The translations under genes and the position numbers were made by a program. The notes under the pieces are model-generated. The model was not told the DNA's origin and did not search any database. It saw only the letters and a list, made by a program, of their open reading frames with translations. 16,124 bases of DNA from an uncultured Clostridia bacterium (GTDB lineage: Bacteria; Bacillota; Clostridia; Christensenellales; Pumilibacteraceae), in contig CAMUAL010000034.1 of assembly GCA_947086925.1 (NCBI GenBank), positions 1 to 16,124 on the forward strand, read 5' to 3'. Position 1 is the stretch's first letter. The number at the start of each line of letters is the position of its first letter. Shown in pieces: positions 6,685-15,328 of the stretch.

Positions 6685-7718
6685 GCATTTTTAACCGCCG
6701 CCGTGGATTCGCGTATTACTATCTGCGGTATTATGCGTTCACGCGAAACCACGCTTTTATTGTCTATGTTCTGTTTCAAAATCCCGAAAATTCTGTGTCC
6801 GTATTCGACCGAACGGTGACTTATGGTTGTAAGCGCGGGATAAGCCGAGCGAGCAAACATAATATCGTCCATGCCCGTAACCGAAACGTCATGCGGTATT
6901 TTTATACCTCGTTCCTGAAACGCACGCATTGCGCCGAGAGCCATCATATCGTTGGTACACATAACCGCCGTGAATTTCTTACCGCTTTCAAGCAGTTTAA
7001 CAGCCAACTCGTAACCGCGGTCGATTGTGCTTTCGTAAGGTTTGCCGCTCATTATAACAATAGGATTATCCTGCCCGAAAACTTCTTTCATATTGGTGCG
7101 GAACGATTTGAGTCGTTTGTCATACTCGTATGCGTCGTCGAAACAACTTAAAAACGCAATATCCGTATGCCCGAGTTCGCTCAGGTGGTCGATAAGAAGT
7201 TTTACGCCCGCACCGAAATCGAGCTCCAAACCGCAAACTCTCGGGTCGGAAAAACCGCGCAACGACGTTATTATTACGCTGATTTCCCTGTCGAGCAGTT
7301 TTTCTATGCTCACGTTATTTACAATAGTCGGGTCAACCGACAGAAACACTCCGTCTACTTTGCGGCTTATAAAATCGTCTACGTATGTATCGAGATGCTT
7401 TACGCCGCCGCATATGTGCGTAAAGTAGCCGCCGTTCATAGCGGCCTCCTGAATCGCTCGTATAACTTCGATTTGAAGCGGATTTGCTATATCGTCGGTA
7501 AGCACGGCTATTGTGTCGGTACTCTTTCGGCGCATTGCCGCCGCAACCAAATCGGGATGATAGTTAAGCGTTTCCGCCGCCGCCATCACTTTTTTCACAA
7601 GGTCGGGTGAAACGTATCTTTTTCGGGAAAATACGTATGAAACGGTAGCTCCCGATACACCGGCAAGTCGAGCAACGTCGTCGCGCTTGCTCTGCTCGTT
7701 TCTCTTGTTCTCCTCCAT
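6681..7718 (-). CDS. LacI-family transcriptional regulator
   Basis: A 345-residue regulator with an N-terminal helix-turn-helix (RDDVARLAGVSGATVSYVF, 12-30), a hinge region LNYHPDLVAAAMRRK (51-65) and a periplasmic-binding-like sensor domain (about 68-340). The typical hinge Leu position is Met. Family logic predicts binding of a sugar or sugar phosphate, here plausibly a rhamnose-derived product since the adjacent gene is a rhamnosidase; that is inference. The ATG start has AGGAGA at about 6 nt. It has its own promoter (7810-7838) and an 85-nt leader. It is not likely to be CcpA: the adjacent palindrome is not a cre site and the locus context is pathway-specific. Confidence 0.9.
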   Translation of the reverse strand: MEENKRNEQSKRDDVARLAGVSGATVSYVFSRKRYVSPDLVKKVMAAAETLNYHPDLVAAAMRRKSTDTIAVLTDDIANPLQIEVIRAIQEAAMNGGYFTHICGGVKHLDTYVDDFISRKVDGVFLSVDPTIVNNVSIEKLLDREISVIITSLRGFSDPRVCGLELDFGAGVKLLIDHLSELGHTDIAFLSCFDDAYEYDKRLKSFRTNMKEVFGQDNPIVIMSGKPYESTIDRGYELAVKLLESGKKFTAVMCTNDMMALGAMRAFQERGIKIPHDVSVTGMDDIMFARSAYPALTTISHRSVEYGHRIFGILKQNIDNKSVVSRERIIPQIVIRESTAAVKNA

Positions 7719-7809
7719 ATAGCTCTCCTGTCTGAGTTGTAGTGCAAATAACTCCTGCCGTAAGCAACAACCGAGCCCGCGACCTTAAATTACACCGACG
7801 CACAGTAAT

Positions 7810-7838
7810 ATTGTAACATTTTTGTACTTTTAAGTCAA
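7810..7838 (-). promoter_or_regulatory. Promoter of the LacI-family gene
   Basis: On the minus strand TTGACT (7833-7838), a 17-bp spacer and TACAAT (7810-7815) make a good housekeeping promoter. No copy of the 14-bp operator is present here, so autoregulation at this promoter is not supported. Confidence 0.72.
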
Positions 7839-7860
7839 CCTTGATATACGCTAAATATAA

Positions 7861-7882
7861 ACAAAGTTAACCGCAATTTTGT
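7861..7882 (-). terminator. Weak hairpin after hprK
   Basis: ACAAAGTT (7861-7868) pairs with AATTTTGT (7875-7882) with one wobble, around a 6-nt loop. On the minus strand it is followed by TTATATTT. It lies 21 bp after the hprK stop. The stem is A/T-rich, so termination would be partial. Confidence 0.3.
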
Positions 7883-7903
7883 GTCAACATGCCCAAACTT
7901 ATA

Positions 7904-8899
7904 TTATAATTCCAAAAACAAATCTATGTCTTCGTCGTTGTTGTGATTTTTCATGCGGCTGTTAAGCTCCGCCAAAGTATCGAATCCCATGCTTTTGAGT
8001 CGGTAATTTCTTGCCGCCGCCTCTAATATAATAGCAAGATTACGCCCCGGCTTTACGGGCACGGTGTGCATCGGAAGCTCTACTTCGAGAATATTGTATT
8101 TTTCCTTTTTGTCGCCCAAACGATTGTACTCTTTTTCTTCGTCCCACGTTTCGAGCTTAATAACAAGGTCTATGGCTTTACTCAGCCGCACCGCGCCCGC
8201 GCCGTACATCTGCCGAACGTCTATAATTCCTATGCCCCTGAGCTCCATAAAATACCGAATCACTCCGGGCGCTACGCCCACAAGCTTATCGTTTATGCGC
8301 TTAATGCATACGGCGTCGTCGGCAACGAAACGGTGTCCGCGCTGAATAAGTTCGAGTGCGGTTTCGCTCTTGCCTATGCTCGACTTTCCTATTATCAAAA
8401 CGCCCACGCCGTATAAATCCATAAGCACGCCGTGTATGGTTTCGGTGGGCGCAAGCATACGGTTAAGCAGAATGCTAAGCTCGTTCACAAGCATAGTGGT
8501 GCGCTGATTGCTTCTTAAAACAACGCGGTTATACTTTTTCGCGCAGTCGATAATTTCGCGGCACGGTTCCAATGCCGAACTTATTATCACGCACGGTATG
8601 TCGTAAGAAAACAGTCGATCGCACGTTCTCATGCGCGAGAAATCGTCCATACTTTTAAGATACGCCATTTCCTGCTCGCCGAATATCTGTACGCGCTCGT
8701 ATCCGAAATGCTCGTAATAATCGGCAAGCTGCAATCCCGGGCGATTTATGTTGAAAGTCGAAAAGTGAATTGAATTTTTGTCCCCTTTGTGCAGAACTTC
8801 CAACGCAAGTTCGCGACAAAATTCGTCTATGTTCATATCGAATTCGGTTTCTTCCACCTCGCGGTGCGAAATCTTCGTCATTTTGGTGATTTTAGCCAT
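7904..8899 (-). CDS. hprK: HPr kinase/phosphorylase
   Basis: A 331-residue bifunctional enzyme that phosphorylates and dephosphorylates Ser46 of the phosphocarrier HPr, the signal for carbon catabolite control in Bacillota. The N-terminal domain (about 1-135) is followed by the kinase domain with P-loop GKSSIGKSE (171-179), FVADDAV (191-197), the family signature ELRGIGIIDVRQMYGAGAV (219-237) and the loop PVKPGRN (281-287). The P-loop differs from the usual GDSGIGKSE form at two non-invariant positions. Length is normal. The ATG at 8897-8899 has GAGAGGAA about 7 nt upstream; an internal Met7 is possible. It is separated by 116 bp and a weak hairpin from the upstream phosphatase gene, so it may be partly independent. 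Not obviously linked to the neighbouring lacI-type unit, which has its own promoter. Confidence 0.95.
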   Translation of the reverse strand: MAKITKMTKISHREVEETEFDMNIDEFCRELALEVLHKGDKNSIHFSTFNINRPGLQLADYYEHFGYERVQIFGEQEMAYLKSMDDFSRMRTCDRLFSYDIPCVIISSALEPCREIIDCAKKYNRVVLRSNQRTTMLVNELSILLNRMLAPTETIHGVLMDLYGVGVLIIGKSSIGKSETALELIQRGHRFVADDAVCIKRINDKLVGVAPGVIRYFMELRGIGIIDVRQMYGAGAVRLSKAIDLVIKLETWDEEKEYNRLGDKKEKYNILEVELPMHTVPVKPGRNLAIILEAAARNYRLKSMGFDTLAELNSRMKNHNNDEDIDLFLEL

Positions 8900-8934
8900 T
8901 TTTATATTCCTCTCTTTTATCTTCTTTTAATGCA

Positions 8935-8979
8935 AAAACGCCAATATTGTTTTTATTCGCAACTTTTATGCGGCGTTTT
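8935..8979 (-). terminator. Weak terminator between the Cof-type gene and hprK
   Basis: AAAACGCC (8935-8942) and GGCGTTTT (8972-8979) form a perfect 8-bp stem with a 29-nt loop. On the minus strand the second arm runs into GGCGTTTTTGC. The long loop suggests partial termination at the end of the uvrC-cof unit. Confidence 0.4.
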
Positions 8980-9015
8980 ATTGCACCTTTAATTATAATT
9001 AAACGCAATTTTTCT

Positions 9016-9828
9016 TCACAGTACGCCGCAAATTATTTTTTCGAGAGCCTTTGCAACGCCGTCGCAGTCGCAATCGTCGGTTACGTATCCCGCCGCACGC
9101 TTAGCCTCCGACACAGCATTACCCATTGCTATTCCGAGTCCCGCCGCCGAAATCATTTCAACGTCGTTAAGCTCGTCGCCTATCGCAACGCTTTCGCTTA
9201 TTCCGATATGCAGATTTTCACACAGCAATTCAAGCCCTTTACCCTTACCCGCATTTACCGAAACCCCCTCTATAAGCATGGGGTGCGACGCAAAAACCTT
9301 TATGCCGTTTATTTTACCGAACGATTCGAGCATCTGCCCGCGCATTTCGGACCCGATAAAGCACAGGGTTTTCAGTATCGGCTCGGCTGTGACGGCGGCA
9401 AAGTCGCTCACCTTTTCAACCTTTTGCGGCACAAGCCGATTCATGCGGAAATAATATTCGTTTATTTCGTTGATTCCCGTTGCGTAAATTTTGTCTACGG
9501 TATAAAACTGACACACAAGGTTTAAATCTTCGGCTTGTTTCAGAAACTCGACTGCCGCCGCTTTATCTGCGGGAATCATGTGAAGCGGCTTGCCTGTTTT
9601 GCGGTCTGCCGATAACGCGCCCTGACAGCACATAACGGGGCAATCACTCGGCACGCCCAACTCGTTAAGCCGCTGTTTTATAGAGCCGTATGCTCGTCCC
9701 GTGGAAACTCCGAATATTCCGCCCGCCGCAGTAAATTCTTTTATCGCCGCTACCGTGCGCGGCGAAACGGTGTCGTCGCTCCTTCGCAGAGTACCGTCGA
9801 AATCGCTTATAACAAGTTTGTAACGCAT
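9016..9828 (-). CDS. Cof-type HAD-superfamily phosphatase
   Basis: A 270-residue haloacid dehalogenase family hydrolase. The nucleophile motif is DFDGTL (9-14), motif II is STGR (42-45), a conserved Lys lies in NAGKGKGLELL (192-202), and the metal-binding acidic motif is GDELND (217-222). The large insert between motifs II and III is the C2 cap typical of Cof/YbjI-type enzymes acting on sugar phosphates, FMN or PLP; the actual substrate cannot be told. It is soluble and cytoplasmic. It starts 4 bp after the uvrC stop, so the two are co-transcribed and probably translationally coupled; a functional link to DNA repair is not implied. Confidence 0.9.
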   Translation of the reverse strand: MRYKLVISDFDGTLRRSDDTVSPRTVAAIKEFTAAGGIFGVSTGRAYGSIKQRLNELGVPSDCPVMCCQGALSADRKTGKPLHMIPADKAAAVEFLKQAEDLNLVCQFYTVDKIYATGINEINEYYFRMNRLVPQKVEKVSDFAAVTAEPILKTLCFIGSEMRGQMLESFGKINGIKVFASHPMLIEGVSVNAGKGKGLELLCENLHIGISESVAIGDELNDVEMISAAGLGIAMGNAVSEAKRAAGYVTDDCDCDGVAKALEKIICGVL

Positions 9829-9832
9829 AATT

Positions 9833-11647
9833 TCAGACCTTTTTAAAGTATTCGGCTATACTGCGCGCCGCCGCCTTATCTATTCCGTCGATTGCCGCAA
9901 GCGCGGTTTCGTCCGCCTCGGTTATGTCGTTAAAGTCGGGAAAAGCCGCCAAAAGTATCTTCGCCTTTGTCGGTCCTACAAGCGGGATTTTTTCGAGCAT
10001 GGAAACGTAGCGGGTTTTTCGCAGAGTTCTGTGGTACGTTATGGCGAATCGGTGCGCCTCGTCGCGGATTCTCTGCAAAAGTTTAAGCGCGTTGTCCGAC
10101 TTAGACAGAACTATCGGCTCGCTGCTTCCCACCGTGAAAATTTCTTCTTCCCGTTTGGCGAGTCCCACCATGGGTATGTCATAACCCAAACGGGTCATTG
10201 CCTCGTGCGCAAACGAAAGTTGCCCTTTTCCGCCGTCGATAACTATCAAATCGGGCAGGTCGGTAAATTTTCCGTCACCCGATTTCGCACGGGCAAAGCG
10301 GCGCGAAAGCGTTTCTTCCATGCTTGCGAAGTCGTTTGCTCCCTCTACCGTTTTGATTCTGTACTTGCGGTAATCTTCCTTGCTCGGCGCGCCGTTTATA
10401 AACACCGCCTGACTCGACACTTTATCGACACCGCTTATATTGCTTATGTCGTAACATTCCATGCGGTGAGCCGACTTTATGCCGAGAATCTCGGCAAGCC
10501 GTTCGCACGCCCCCGACGTCATATCGCTTTTGCGCTTGTAGTCGGCGGACGACTTGCTTAAAAAGTCCGTAGCGTTTTGCTCCGCGCATTTCAAAAGAGA
10601 TTTTTTTACGCCGATTTTCGGAAACGTGATTTCGGTTTTCTTGCCCGAAAGCAAGCCGAGCGACTCGCCGAGCGCCGCCGCGGATTCGATAACGTCGGGC
10701 AGGCATATTTCGGGCGGAATAAAAGTATCCTTGCGGTAATACTGACCCAAAAATGCCGAAAGCGTATCGGCATATCCGAGTCCCGCATCGGTGACGTAAA
10801 AGTTTTTTACACCCATCATTTTGCCGCCGCGCACAATGCACACGCTAACCGCCGCACCCGCGCCGTCCGACGTATAGCCGAACAAATCCAAATCGGATAT
10901 ATTCCCTAAATTTGCAACCGTGCGCTCGTTCAGTTTTTTAAGCACTCCTAGCTGATTGCGGTAGGTAATTGCGCGCTCGAAGTCCTCGTTTTGCGCGGCT
11001 CGGTTCATGCGCTGTTCTATCAGCTTTTCGGCGGTATCGTCTTTACCCGACAAAAAATCGGTAACTTTATTTACGATTTCCGCGTAATCCTCTTTGCTTA
11101 TTCGCCCCGTACAAGGTGCGCAACACAGCTCTATAAAATAATCAAGACACTCGCGCGAATTTTTGTTTACCTTCATGCGAGGACTGCACGTGCGCATGCC
11201 GTATGCCGTTTTGATTATGCTTACTACGTCGCGCACGTTAATGCCGTTAAAATACGGTCCGAAGTATTTTGCCCCGTCTTTTTTCAGCTTGCGCGTTATT
11301 TCCACTGCGGGAAACTCCGCCGACATATCTATTTTAATATACGGACTGTGCTTGTCGTCTTTTAACAATATGTTATATTTGGGTTTGTGCTTTTTTACAA
11401 GATTCGCTTCGAGAGTAAGCGCGTCTTTTTCCGACAGCGTGATAATGTAGTCGAAGTCGGCTACGTTATCCACCATTGCCTGCACTTTGGGCAGTTTGGG
11501 CGAATTATTAAAATACTGACGCACGCGGTTACGCAGTACAACCGCTTTGCCGATATAAATAATTTCACCCGCGGCGTTTTTCATTATATAAACGCCCGAG
11601 TTTTCCGGCAACGATTTTATTTTTTCGTTTAACAATTCACTGCGCAT
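9833..11647 (-). CDS. uvrC: Excinuclease ABC subunit C
   Basis: A 604-residue nucleotide-excision-repair nuclease making both incisions around a UvrAB-bound lesion. In order: GIY-YIG nuclease for the 3' cut (SGVYIMKN at 17-24, YIGKA at 31-35, catalytic Glu80), Cys-rich stretch (about 153-179), UVR motif that contacts UvrB (about 206-241), RNase H-like nuclease for the 5' cut (ECYDIS at 397-402 with Asp400, VIDGGKGQL at 469-477, EAHRFA at 530-535) and two helix-hairpin-helix elements at the C terminus (about 552-600). All key residues are present and length is normal. The ATG at 11645-11647 has only a weak GGAA ribosome site. The gene follows queH by 78 bp, where a possible weak promoter is seen. 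Confidence 0.97.
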   Translation of the reverse strand: MRSELLNEKIKSLPENSGVYIMKNAAGEIIYIGKAVVLRNRVRQYFNNSPKLPKVQAMVDNVADFDYIITLSEKDALTLEANLVKKHKPKYNILLKDDKHSPYIKIDMSAEFPAVEITRKLKKDGAKYFGPYFNGINVRDVVSIIKTAYGMRTCSPRMKVNKNSRECLDYFIELCCAPCTGRISKEDYAEIVNKVTDFLSGKDDTAEKLIEQRMNRAAQNEDFERAITYRNQLGVLKKLNERTVANLGNISDLDLFGYTSDGAGAAVSVCIVRGGKMMGVKNFYVTDAGLGYADTLSAFLGQYYRKDTFIPPEICLPDVIESAAALGESLGLLSGKKTEITFPKIGVKKSLLKCAEQNATDFLSKSSADYKRKSDMTSGACERLAEILGIKSAHRMECYDISNISGVDKVSSQAVFINGAPSKEDYRKYRIKTVEGANDFASMEETLSRRFARAKSGDGKFTDLPDLIVIDGGKGQLSFAHEAMTRLGYDIPMVGLAKREEEIFTVGSSEPIVLSKSDNALKLLQRIRDEAHRFAITYHRTLRKTRYVSMLEKIPLVGPTKAKILLAAFPDFNDITEADETALAAIDGIDKAAARSIAEYFKKV

Positions 11648-11667
11648 AACTTTTTCCGCACTGCTTT

Positions 11668-11695
11668 TTTGTAAAAACAGTCAAAAAACTTTCAA
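11668..11695 (-). promoter_or_regulatory. Possible weak promoter before uvrC
   Basis: On the minus strand TTGAAA (11690-11695), a 16-bp spacer and TACAAA (11668-11673) lie in the queH-uvrC gap. The boxes are close to consensus, but the region is T-rich and the spacer is short, so chance is possible. Confidence 0.3.
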
Positions 11696-11725
11696 TGTTT
11701 GTGCCGCCGACGCCGTATTGGCGTT

Positions 11726-12295
11726 TTAATGTGTGGGTGTTCGCCCGAATTCACAACCGCAATAGGTTTGTCTATAAAGCCCCGCCGATTTGCTGTTTTG
11801 CGTAGACAGTAAAAATCCGTTGTCCTTTTTAAAGTCGTTGGGCAAAAACGGAACGCCGTATTTCTCGCCCAACCGCGCCCCTGCGGCATTTATAAATTCG
11901 GCGTTTTTGAGGGGACTTACGCTTAATGTGGAACAGAATAAATCCGCATGTATTTCCGCCGCTTTTTCGGCGGCTTTTTCAAGGCGCATTTGTATGCAAA
12001 CCTTGCAACGCTCGCCGCCCTCCGGTTCGGATTCGAGCCCTTTTACGGCATTTAAAAATTCGCCGTGGTCGTACTTTTCTATTATGGGAGTCATGCCGAG
12101 CTTGGCATACTGACTTGCACGCAGATTGTACTCGGTTAATGTATCGATATTGGGATTATAGCAGTACGGCACTACGTTAAAACCGTTTAAACGAGGCATA
12201 ACGCCCGCACTGCACGGCGCACAGCACACATGAAGCAAAAGCGTGCCGCCCCTGCGGTATTCCTTGAAAAGCTTGTTGTAATCGGTTTTGTTCAT
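11726..12295 (-). CDS. queH: Epoxyqueuosine reductase QueH
   Basis: A 189-residue enzyme (former DUF208) that reduces epoxyqueuosine to queuosine in the anticodon of tRNAs with GUN anticodons, the last step of queuosine synthesis. It is the non-cobalamin alternative to QueG. Conserved cysteines expected to bind the iron-sulfur cluster are all visible: HVCCAPCS (22-29), CKVC (97-100) and YCGC (178-181). Length fits the family. The ATG at 12293-12295 is preceded by GGTGA about 6 nt away. It lies 34 bp after prfA, with a small hairpin between. Other queuosine genes are not in the window. Confidence 0.93.
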   Translation of the reverse strand: MNKTDYNKLFKEYRRGGTLLLHVCCAPCSAGVMPRLNGFNVVPYCYNPNIDTLTEYNLRASQYAKLGMTPIIEKYDHGEFLNAVKGLESEPEGGERCKVCIQMRLEKAAEKAAEIHADLFCSTLSVSPLKNAEFINAAGARLGEKYGVPFLPNDFKKDNGFLLSTQNSKSAGLYRQTYCGCEFGRTPTH

Positions 12296-12306
12296 TTTTA
12301 CGTCAC

Positions 12307-12325
12307 CGTTTCAAACCCTGAAACG
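12307..12325 (-). other. Small hairpin between prfA and queH
   Basis: CGTTTCA (12307-12313) and TGAAACG (12319-12325) form a perfect 7-bp stem with a 5-nt loop in the 34-bp gap. There is no T run, so it is not a terminator; it may affect transcript stability or the relative expression of queH. Confidence 0.35.
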
Positions 12326-12329
12326 AAGG

Positions 12330-13400
12330 TTATTCCGCGCTTTCGAGTTTTGCCGTTTGATCCGCAAGACGCAAAGCTTCGAGCATATCGTCTATATCGC
12401 CATTCATAAAGTTCCCGATGCTGTACATGGTTAAATTTATTCTGTGGTCGGTAACTCTGCCCTGCGGGAAATTGTAAGTGCGGATTCGTTCGCTTCTGTC
12501 GCCTGTGCCCACCTGCAAACGGCGATTTTCGCTGTACTGAGCATCCGCCTGCGATTGGTAATAATCATACAACTTGCTTTTAAGCACGCGCATTGCCTTT
12601 TCGCGGTTTTTAATCTGACTGCGCTCGTCCTGACACTGCACCACGATTCCCGTAGGCAAATGCGTCATTCTTACCGCCGAGTCGGTTTTGTTTACGTGCT
12701 GACCGCCCGCGCCGCCCGAACGATAGGTATCAATCTTCAAATCTTTTTCGTTGATTTCAACCGTTACGTCCTCCGCCTCGGGCAAAACCGCTACGGTTGC
12801 GGTAGACGTATGTATGCGTCCCTGCGTTTCGGTTTCGGGTACGCGCTGAACTCGGTGCGCCCCGCTCTCGAATTTCAGCAATCTGTAAATGCTGTCGCCG
12901 GAAATCTGAAACACCGCCTCTTTTATTCCGCCGAGTTCGGTTTCGTTTACGTCAATATCTTCAACCTTATATCTGTGATTTGCCGCCCACATTTTGTACA
13001 TGCGCACTAATTCCGCCGCAAAGAGGTTGGCTTCTTCGCCGCCCGCGCCGCCGCGGATTTCCACAATTACGTTCTTTTCGTCGTTGGGGTCGGTGGGCAA
13101 CAGAAGTATTTTCAGTTCTTCGGTCACCTTTTCGAGTGCCGCCTTTTTTTCTTCGAGTTCTTCGCGCGCCAGCTCCAACATTTCGGGGTCGGTTTCCGCC
13201 GACAGCATTTGTTTCGCACCCTCGATGTCGTTTTGCGTTTTACGTAGCTTTTCGTACGTCAAAACCACCGGCTCTATCGACGAATGTTCTTTTACCAGCT
13301 TGGTCCACTCTTTGTTGTCCGCAATTATATCGGGCTTAACGATTTGCTCGCTTAGTGCTTCGTATTTTGCTTTTATACTCTCTAACTTATCGAAATTCAT
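12330..13400 (-). CDS. prfA: Peptide chain release factor 1
   Basis: A 356-residue class I release factor that reads UAA and UAG and triggers peptide release. The codon-recognition tripeptide is PET (188-190, in RVPETETQGRIHTS), the RF1 P-x-T form rather than the SPF of RF2. The peptidyl-transferase motif GGQ is at 232-234 (SGGAGGQHVNK); Gln234 is the residue methylated by PrmC, encoded immediately upstream as part of a fusion. Length is normal. The ATG at 13398-13400 has no clear Shine-Dalgarno, only an A-rich AAAAGAAA stretch. A 115-bp gap with a possible 21-codon ORF separates it from the fusion gene. Confidence 0.98.
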   Translation of the reverse strand: MNFDKLESIKAKYEALSEQIVKPDIIADNKEWTKLVKEHSSIEPVVLTYEKLRKTQNDIEGAKQMLSAETDPEMLELAREELEEKKAALEKVTEELKILLLPTDPNDEKNVIVEIRGGAGGEEANLFAAELVRMYKMWAANHRYKVEDIDVNETELGGIKEAVFQISGDSIYRLLKFESGAHRVQRVPETETQGRIHTSTATVAVLPEAEDVTVEINEKDLKIDTYRSGGAGGQHVNKTDSAVRMTHLPTGIVVQCQDERSQIKNREKAMRVLKSKLYDYYQSQADAQYSENRRLQVGTGDRSERIRTYNFPQGRVTDHRINLTMYSIGNFMNGDIDDMLEALRLADQTAKLESAE

Positions 13401-13515
13401 TTTCTTTTAATATCGGAAGAAGCTTATTGCCTTAATCGTTGCCCGACGCCTCGCGCAACTTCACGGTTATTTGACGCAACCGACTGCTCCGCCGCATCCG
13501 ATTCCCTCGTGTAAT

Positions 13516-15309
13516 TTAATTCGGCTTTACTATTACAACACGGTCGTTTCCGTCAAGGTCTTTGATAACCTCTGCGGTTGCATCCTCGGAAAATATCGAC
13601 TTAACCGATTCGGCTTGATTGTAGCCGATTTCCATAATAAGCGCGCCGCCGTTATTCAGTTTTGTGCGATAACCTTCTTTAATGCGGCGATAAAAATCCA
13701 AACCGTCGCCTCCGCCGTCGAGCGCGAGAACGGGCTGACGTTTAACCTCCGCCGCAAGCGATTGTATTTCGTCGCTTGCTATATACGGCGGATTGCTTAC
13801 AATATAATCGAACGTGCCCTCCACCGAATTAAATAAATCGCTTAAAACAACCTCGGCGTCGAGTCCGTTAAGATTCTGCCGCGCAACGCTTAAAGCGGAC
13901 TCAGATATATCGGCGGCAACCGCCTTTGCGCGAGTCGCCTTTAAAATCGCCTGCGCAATACAGCCGCTACCCGTGCACAAGTCGAGCACGCGCACTTCTC
14001 TTTCGCCTATCAGCTTAATCGCCTGCTCGCATAAAATCTCGGTTTCCATGCGCGGAATAAGCACGTCGGGCGTAACCTTGACTTTGTTACCGTAAAATTC
14101 GCTCTCGCCGAAAATGTAATCGAGCGGTTCGCCGCTTATTCTGCGCGCAAGAATATCCATAGCCGCTTTGTAGTCGGCGTGACCTATTTTTTTTACCGCT
14201 ACGAGTTCGTTTCGGCGCATTTTAAGCGCACCGCATAAAATCCAATCGGTTTCCGCCGCCGTTTCGCGCTCGTCGAGTCCGTAAGCCAAAAGCGCCTCGC
14301 ACAACTCGCGGCGCACGTTTGCGGGATTGTACTCGCCGAATTTAACGGGCGGTATGCTTTGGTCTGCGTCCATGTTTAGCACAGCCAAAAAACTTTTAAG
14401 CGCGACTTCCGCCATGTCGTCGTCGGGCGGATAAGTGGTAAGGCGTTGCATTGCAAGCCCCGGCGCGCGCAAAATATTCGTAAACGAATTGTCGGGCAAT
14501 TTGGCAAGCCCGCGCAAAACTTCGTAACTCAGCCCCGCAATTATGGGCAACAAAACGAGCCTTGCAACAGTAAGAATCCAACGACTGTCGCTCCAACTTC
14601 TGCCGCCGCTTAGCGGTATATAACTGAGCGCCCACCTCGTAAGCGCGAATATAAGAATAGACACAATCATTACCAAAAACAGAAAAGTCGTGCCGCAACG
14701 GTTGTGACGCGTAGAACATTTCTGTACGTTTTCAACCGTCATTTCGTAGCCTTTTTCATAGCAGTTGATTGTGCGATGCTCCGCTCCGTGATACATGAAC
14801 GTGCGGCGAATATCCTTTGTGCGCGATACGAAAAACAAATACAGCACAAATATAATAATTCGCAATATTCCTTCGAATAAGCTTTGCAGTAATATCGAAA
14901 GTTTTACGCCCAAGTACGCTTTTATTTTATCGATAAATATTATATCGCTCATAAACCCCGGAAGCAATATAAACAACCCTATTGCAAGCACCACGCCGAG
15001 TATTACGGCAAACGCCATCCAGCCTTTACCGGGAGTTTCCTCCTCGGGAGAAGAAACTTCGGCACTGCGCATTAAAGTTTTTATGCCGCTCACAAGACTC
15101 AGCACAAAACTCACCACGCCGCGGATTAAGGGGACTTTGCTGTACCAATGCTTTGCTTTAAGACGCTCGGTTTCAAGCATAATCGTGCCGTCGGGCGCGC
15201 GCACAGCCATTGCCATGCTGCTCGCACCGCGCATCATTACTCCCTCCATAAGTGCCTGTCCGCCTATTAAGGTCTGTTTAACTTTTTTTTCTTTGTTTTT
15301 TTCGGACAC
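13516..15309 (-). CDS. prmC: DUF1385 membrane protein fused to PrmC methyltransferase
   Basis: A single 597-residue open frame joins two proteins usually encoded separately side by side. Residues 1 to about 305 are a DUF1385 (YqhQ-like) membrane protein of unknown function: GGQALMEGVMMRG (16-28), MYHGAEHRTINCYE (172-185), CSTRHNRCGTTFLF (198-211) and several hydrophobic spans (about 97-118, 146-162, 206-225, 246-265). Residues about 320-597 are PrmC, the S-adenosylmethionine-dependent enzyme that N5-methylates the GGQ glutamine of RF1 and RF2: LIPRMETE (417-424), cofactor loop DLCTGSGCIA (443-452) and catalytic NPPY (506-509). Start is GTG at 15307-15309 with AAGGAG about 6 nt upstream. The fusion would tether PrmC to the membrane. 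Its substrate gene prfA follows. Confidence 0.93.
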   Translation of the reverse strand: MSEKNKEKKVKQTLIGGQALMEGVMMRGASSMAMAVRAPDGTIMLETERLKAKHWYSKVPLIRGVVSFVLSLVSGIKTLMRSAEVSSPEEETPGKGWMAFAVILGVVLAIGLFILLPGFMSDIIFIDKIKAYLGVKLSILLQSLFEGILRIIIFVLYLFFVSRTKDIRRTFMYHGAEHRTINCYEKGYEMTVENVQKCSTRHNRCGTTFLFLVMIVSILIFALTRWALSYIPLSGGRSWSDSRWILTVARLVLLPIIAGLSYEVLRGLAKLPDNSFTNILRAPGLAMQRLTTYPPDDDMAEVALKSFLAVLNMDADQSIPPVKFGEYNPANVRRELCEALLAYGLDERETAAETDWILCGALKMRRNELVAVKKIGHADYKAAMDILARRISGEPLDYIFGESEFYGNKVKVTPDVLIPRMETEILCEQAIKLIGEREVRVLDLCTGSGCIAQAILKATRAKAVAADISESALSVARQNLNGLDAEVVLSDLFNSVEGTFDYIVSNPPYIASDEIQSLAAEVKRQPVLALDGGGDGLDFYRRIKEGYRTKLNNGGALIMEIGYNQAESVKSIFSEDATAEVIKDLDGNDRVVIVKPN

Positions 15310-15328
15310 CTTGCGCTCCTTACTATAT

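Noticed and set aside
6952..6964. GGTACACATAACC as a second LacI operator within the regulator gene
   Set aside because: Only one half-site matches and the spacing is off by one; it encodes conserved sensor-domain residues.
5721..7151. A 476-codon plus-strand ORF
   Set aside because: It overlaps the rhamnosidase and LacI-type genes in antisense; long shadow frames are common here because of the coding strand's base bias.
6681..7718. The LacI-type regulator as CcpA, given hprK next door
   Set aside because: The adjacent palindrome is not cre-like, hprK is downstream in a separate unit from the opposite side, and the gene pairs with a rhamnosidase.
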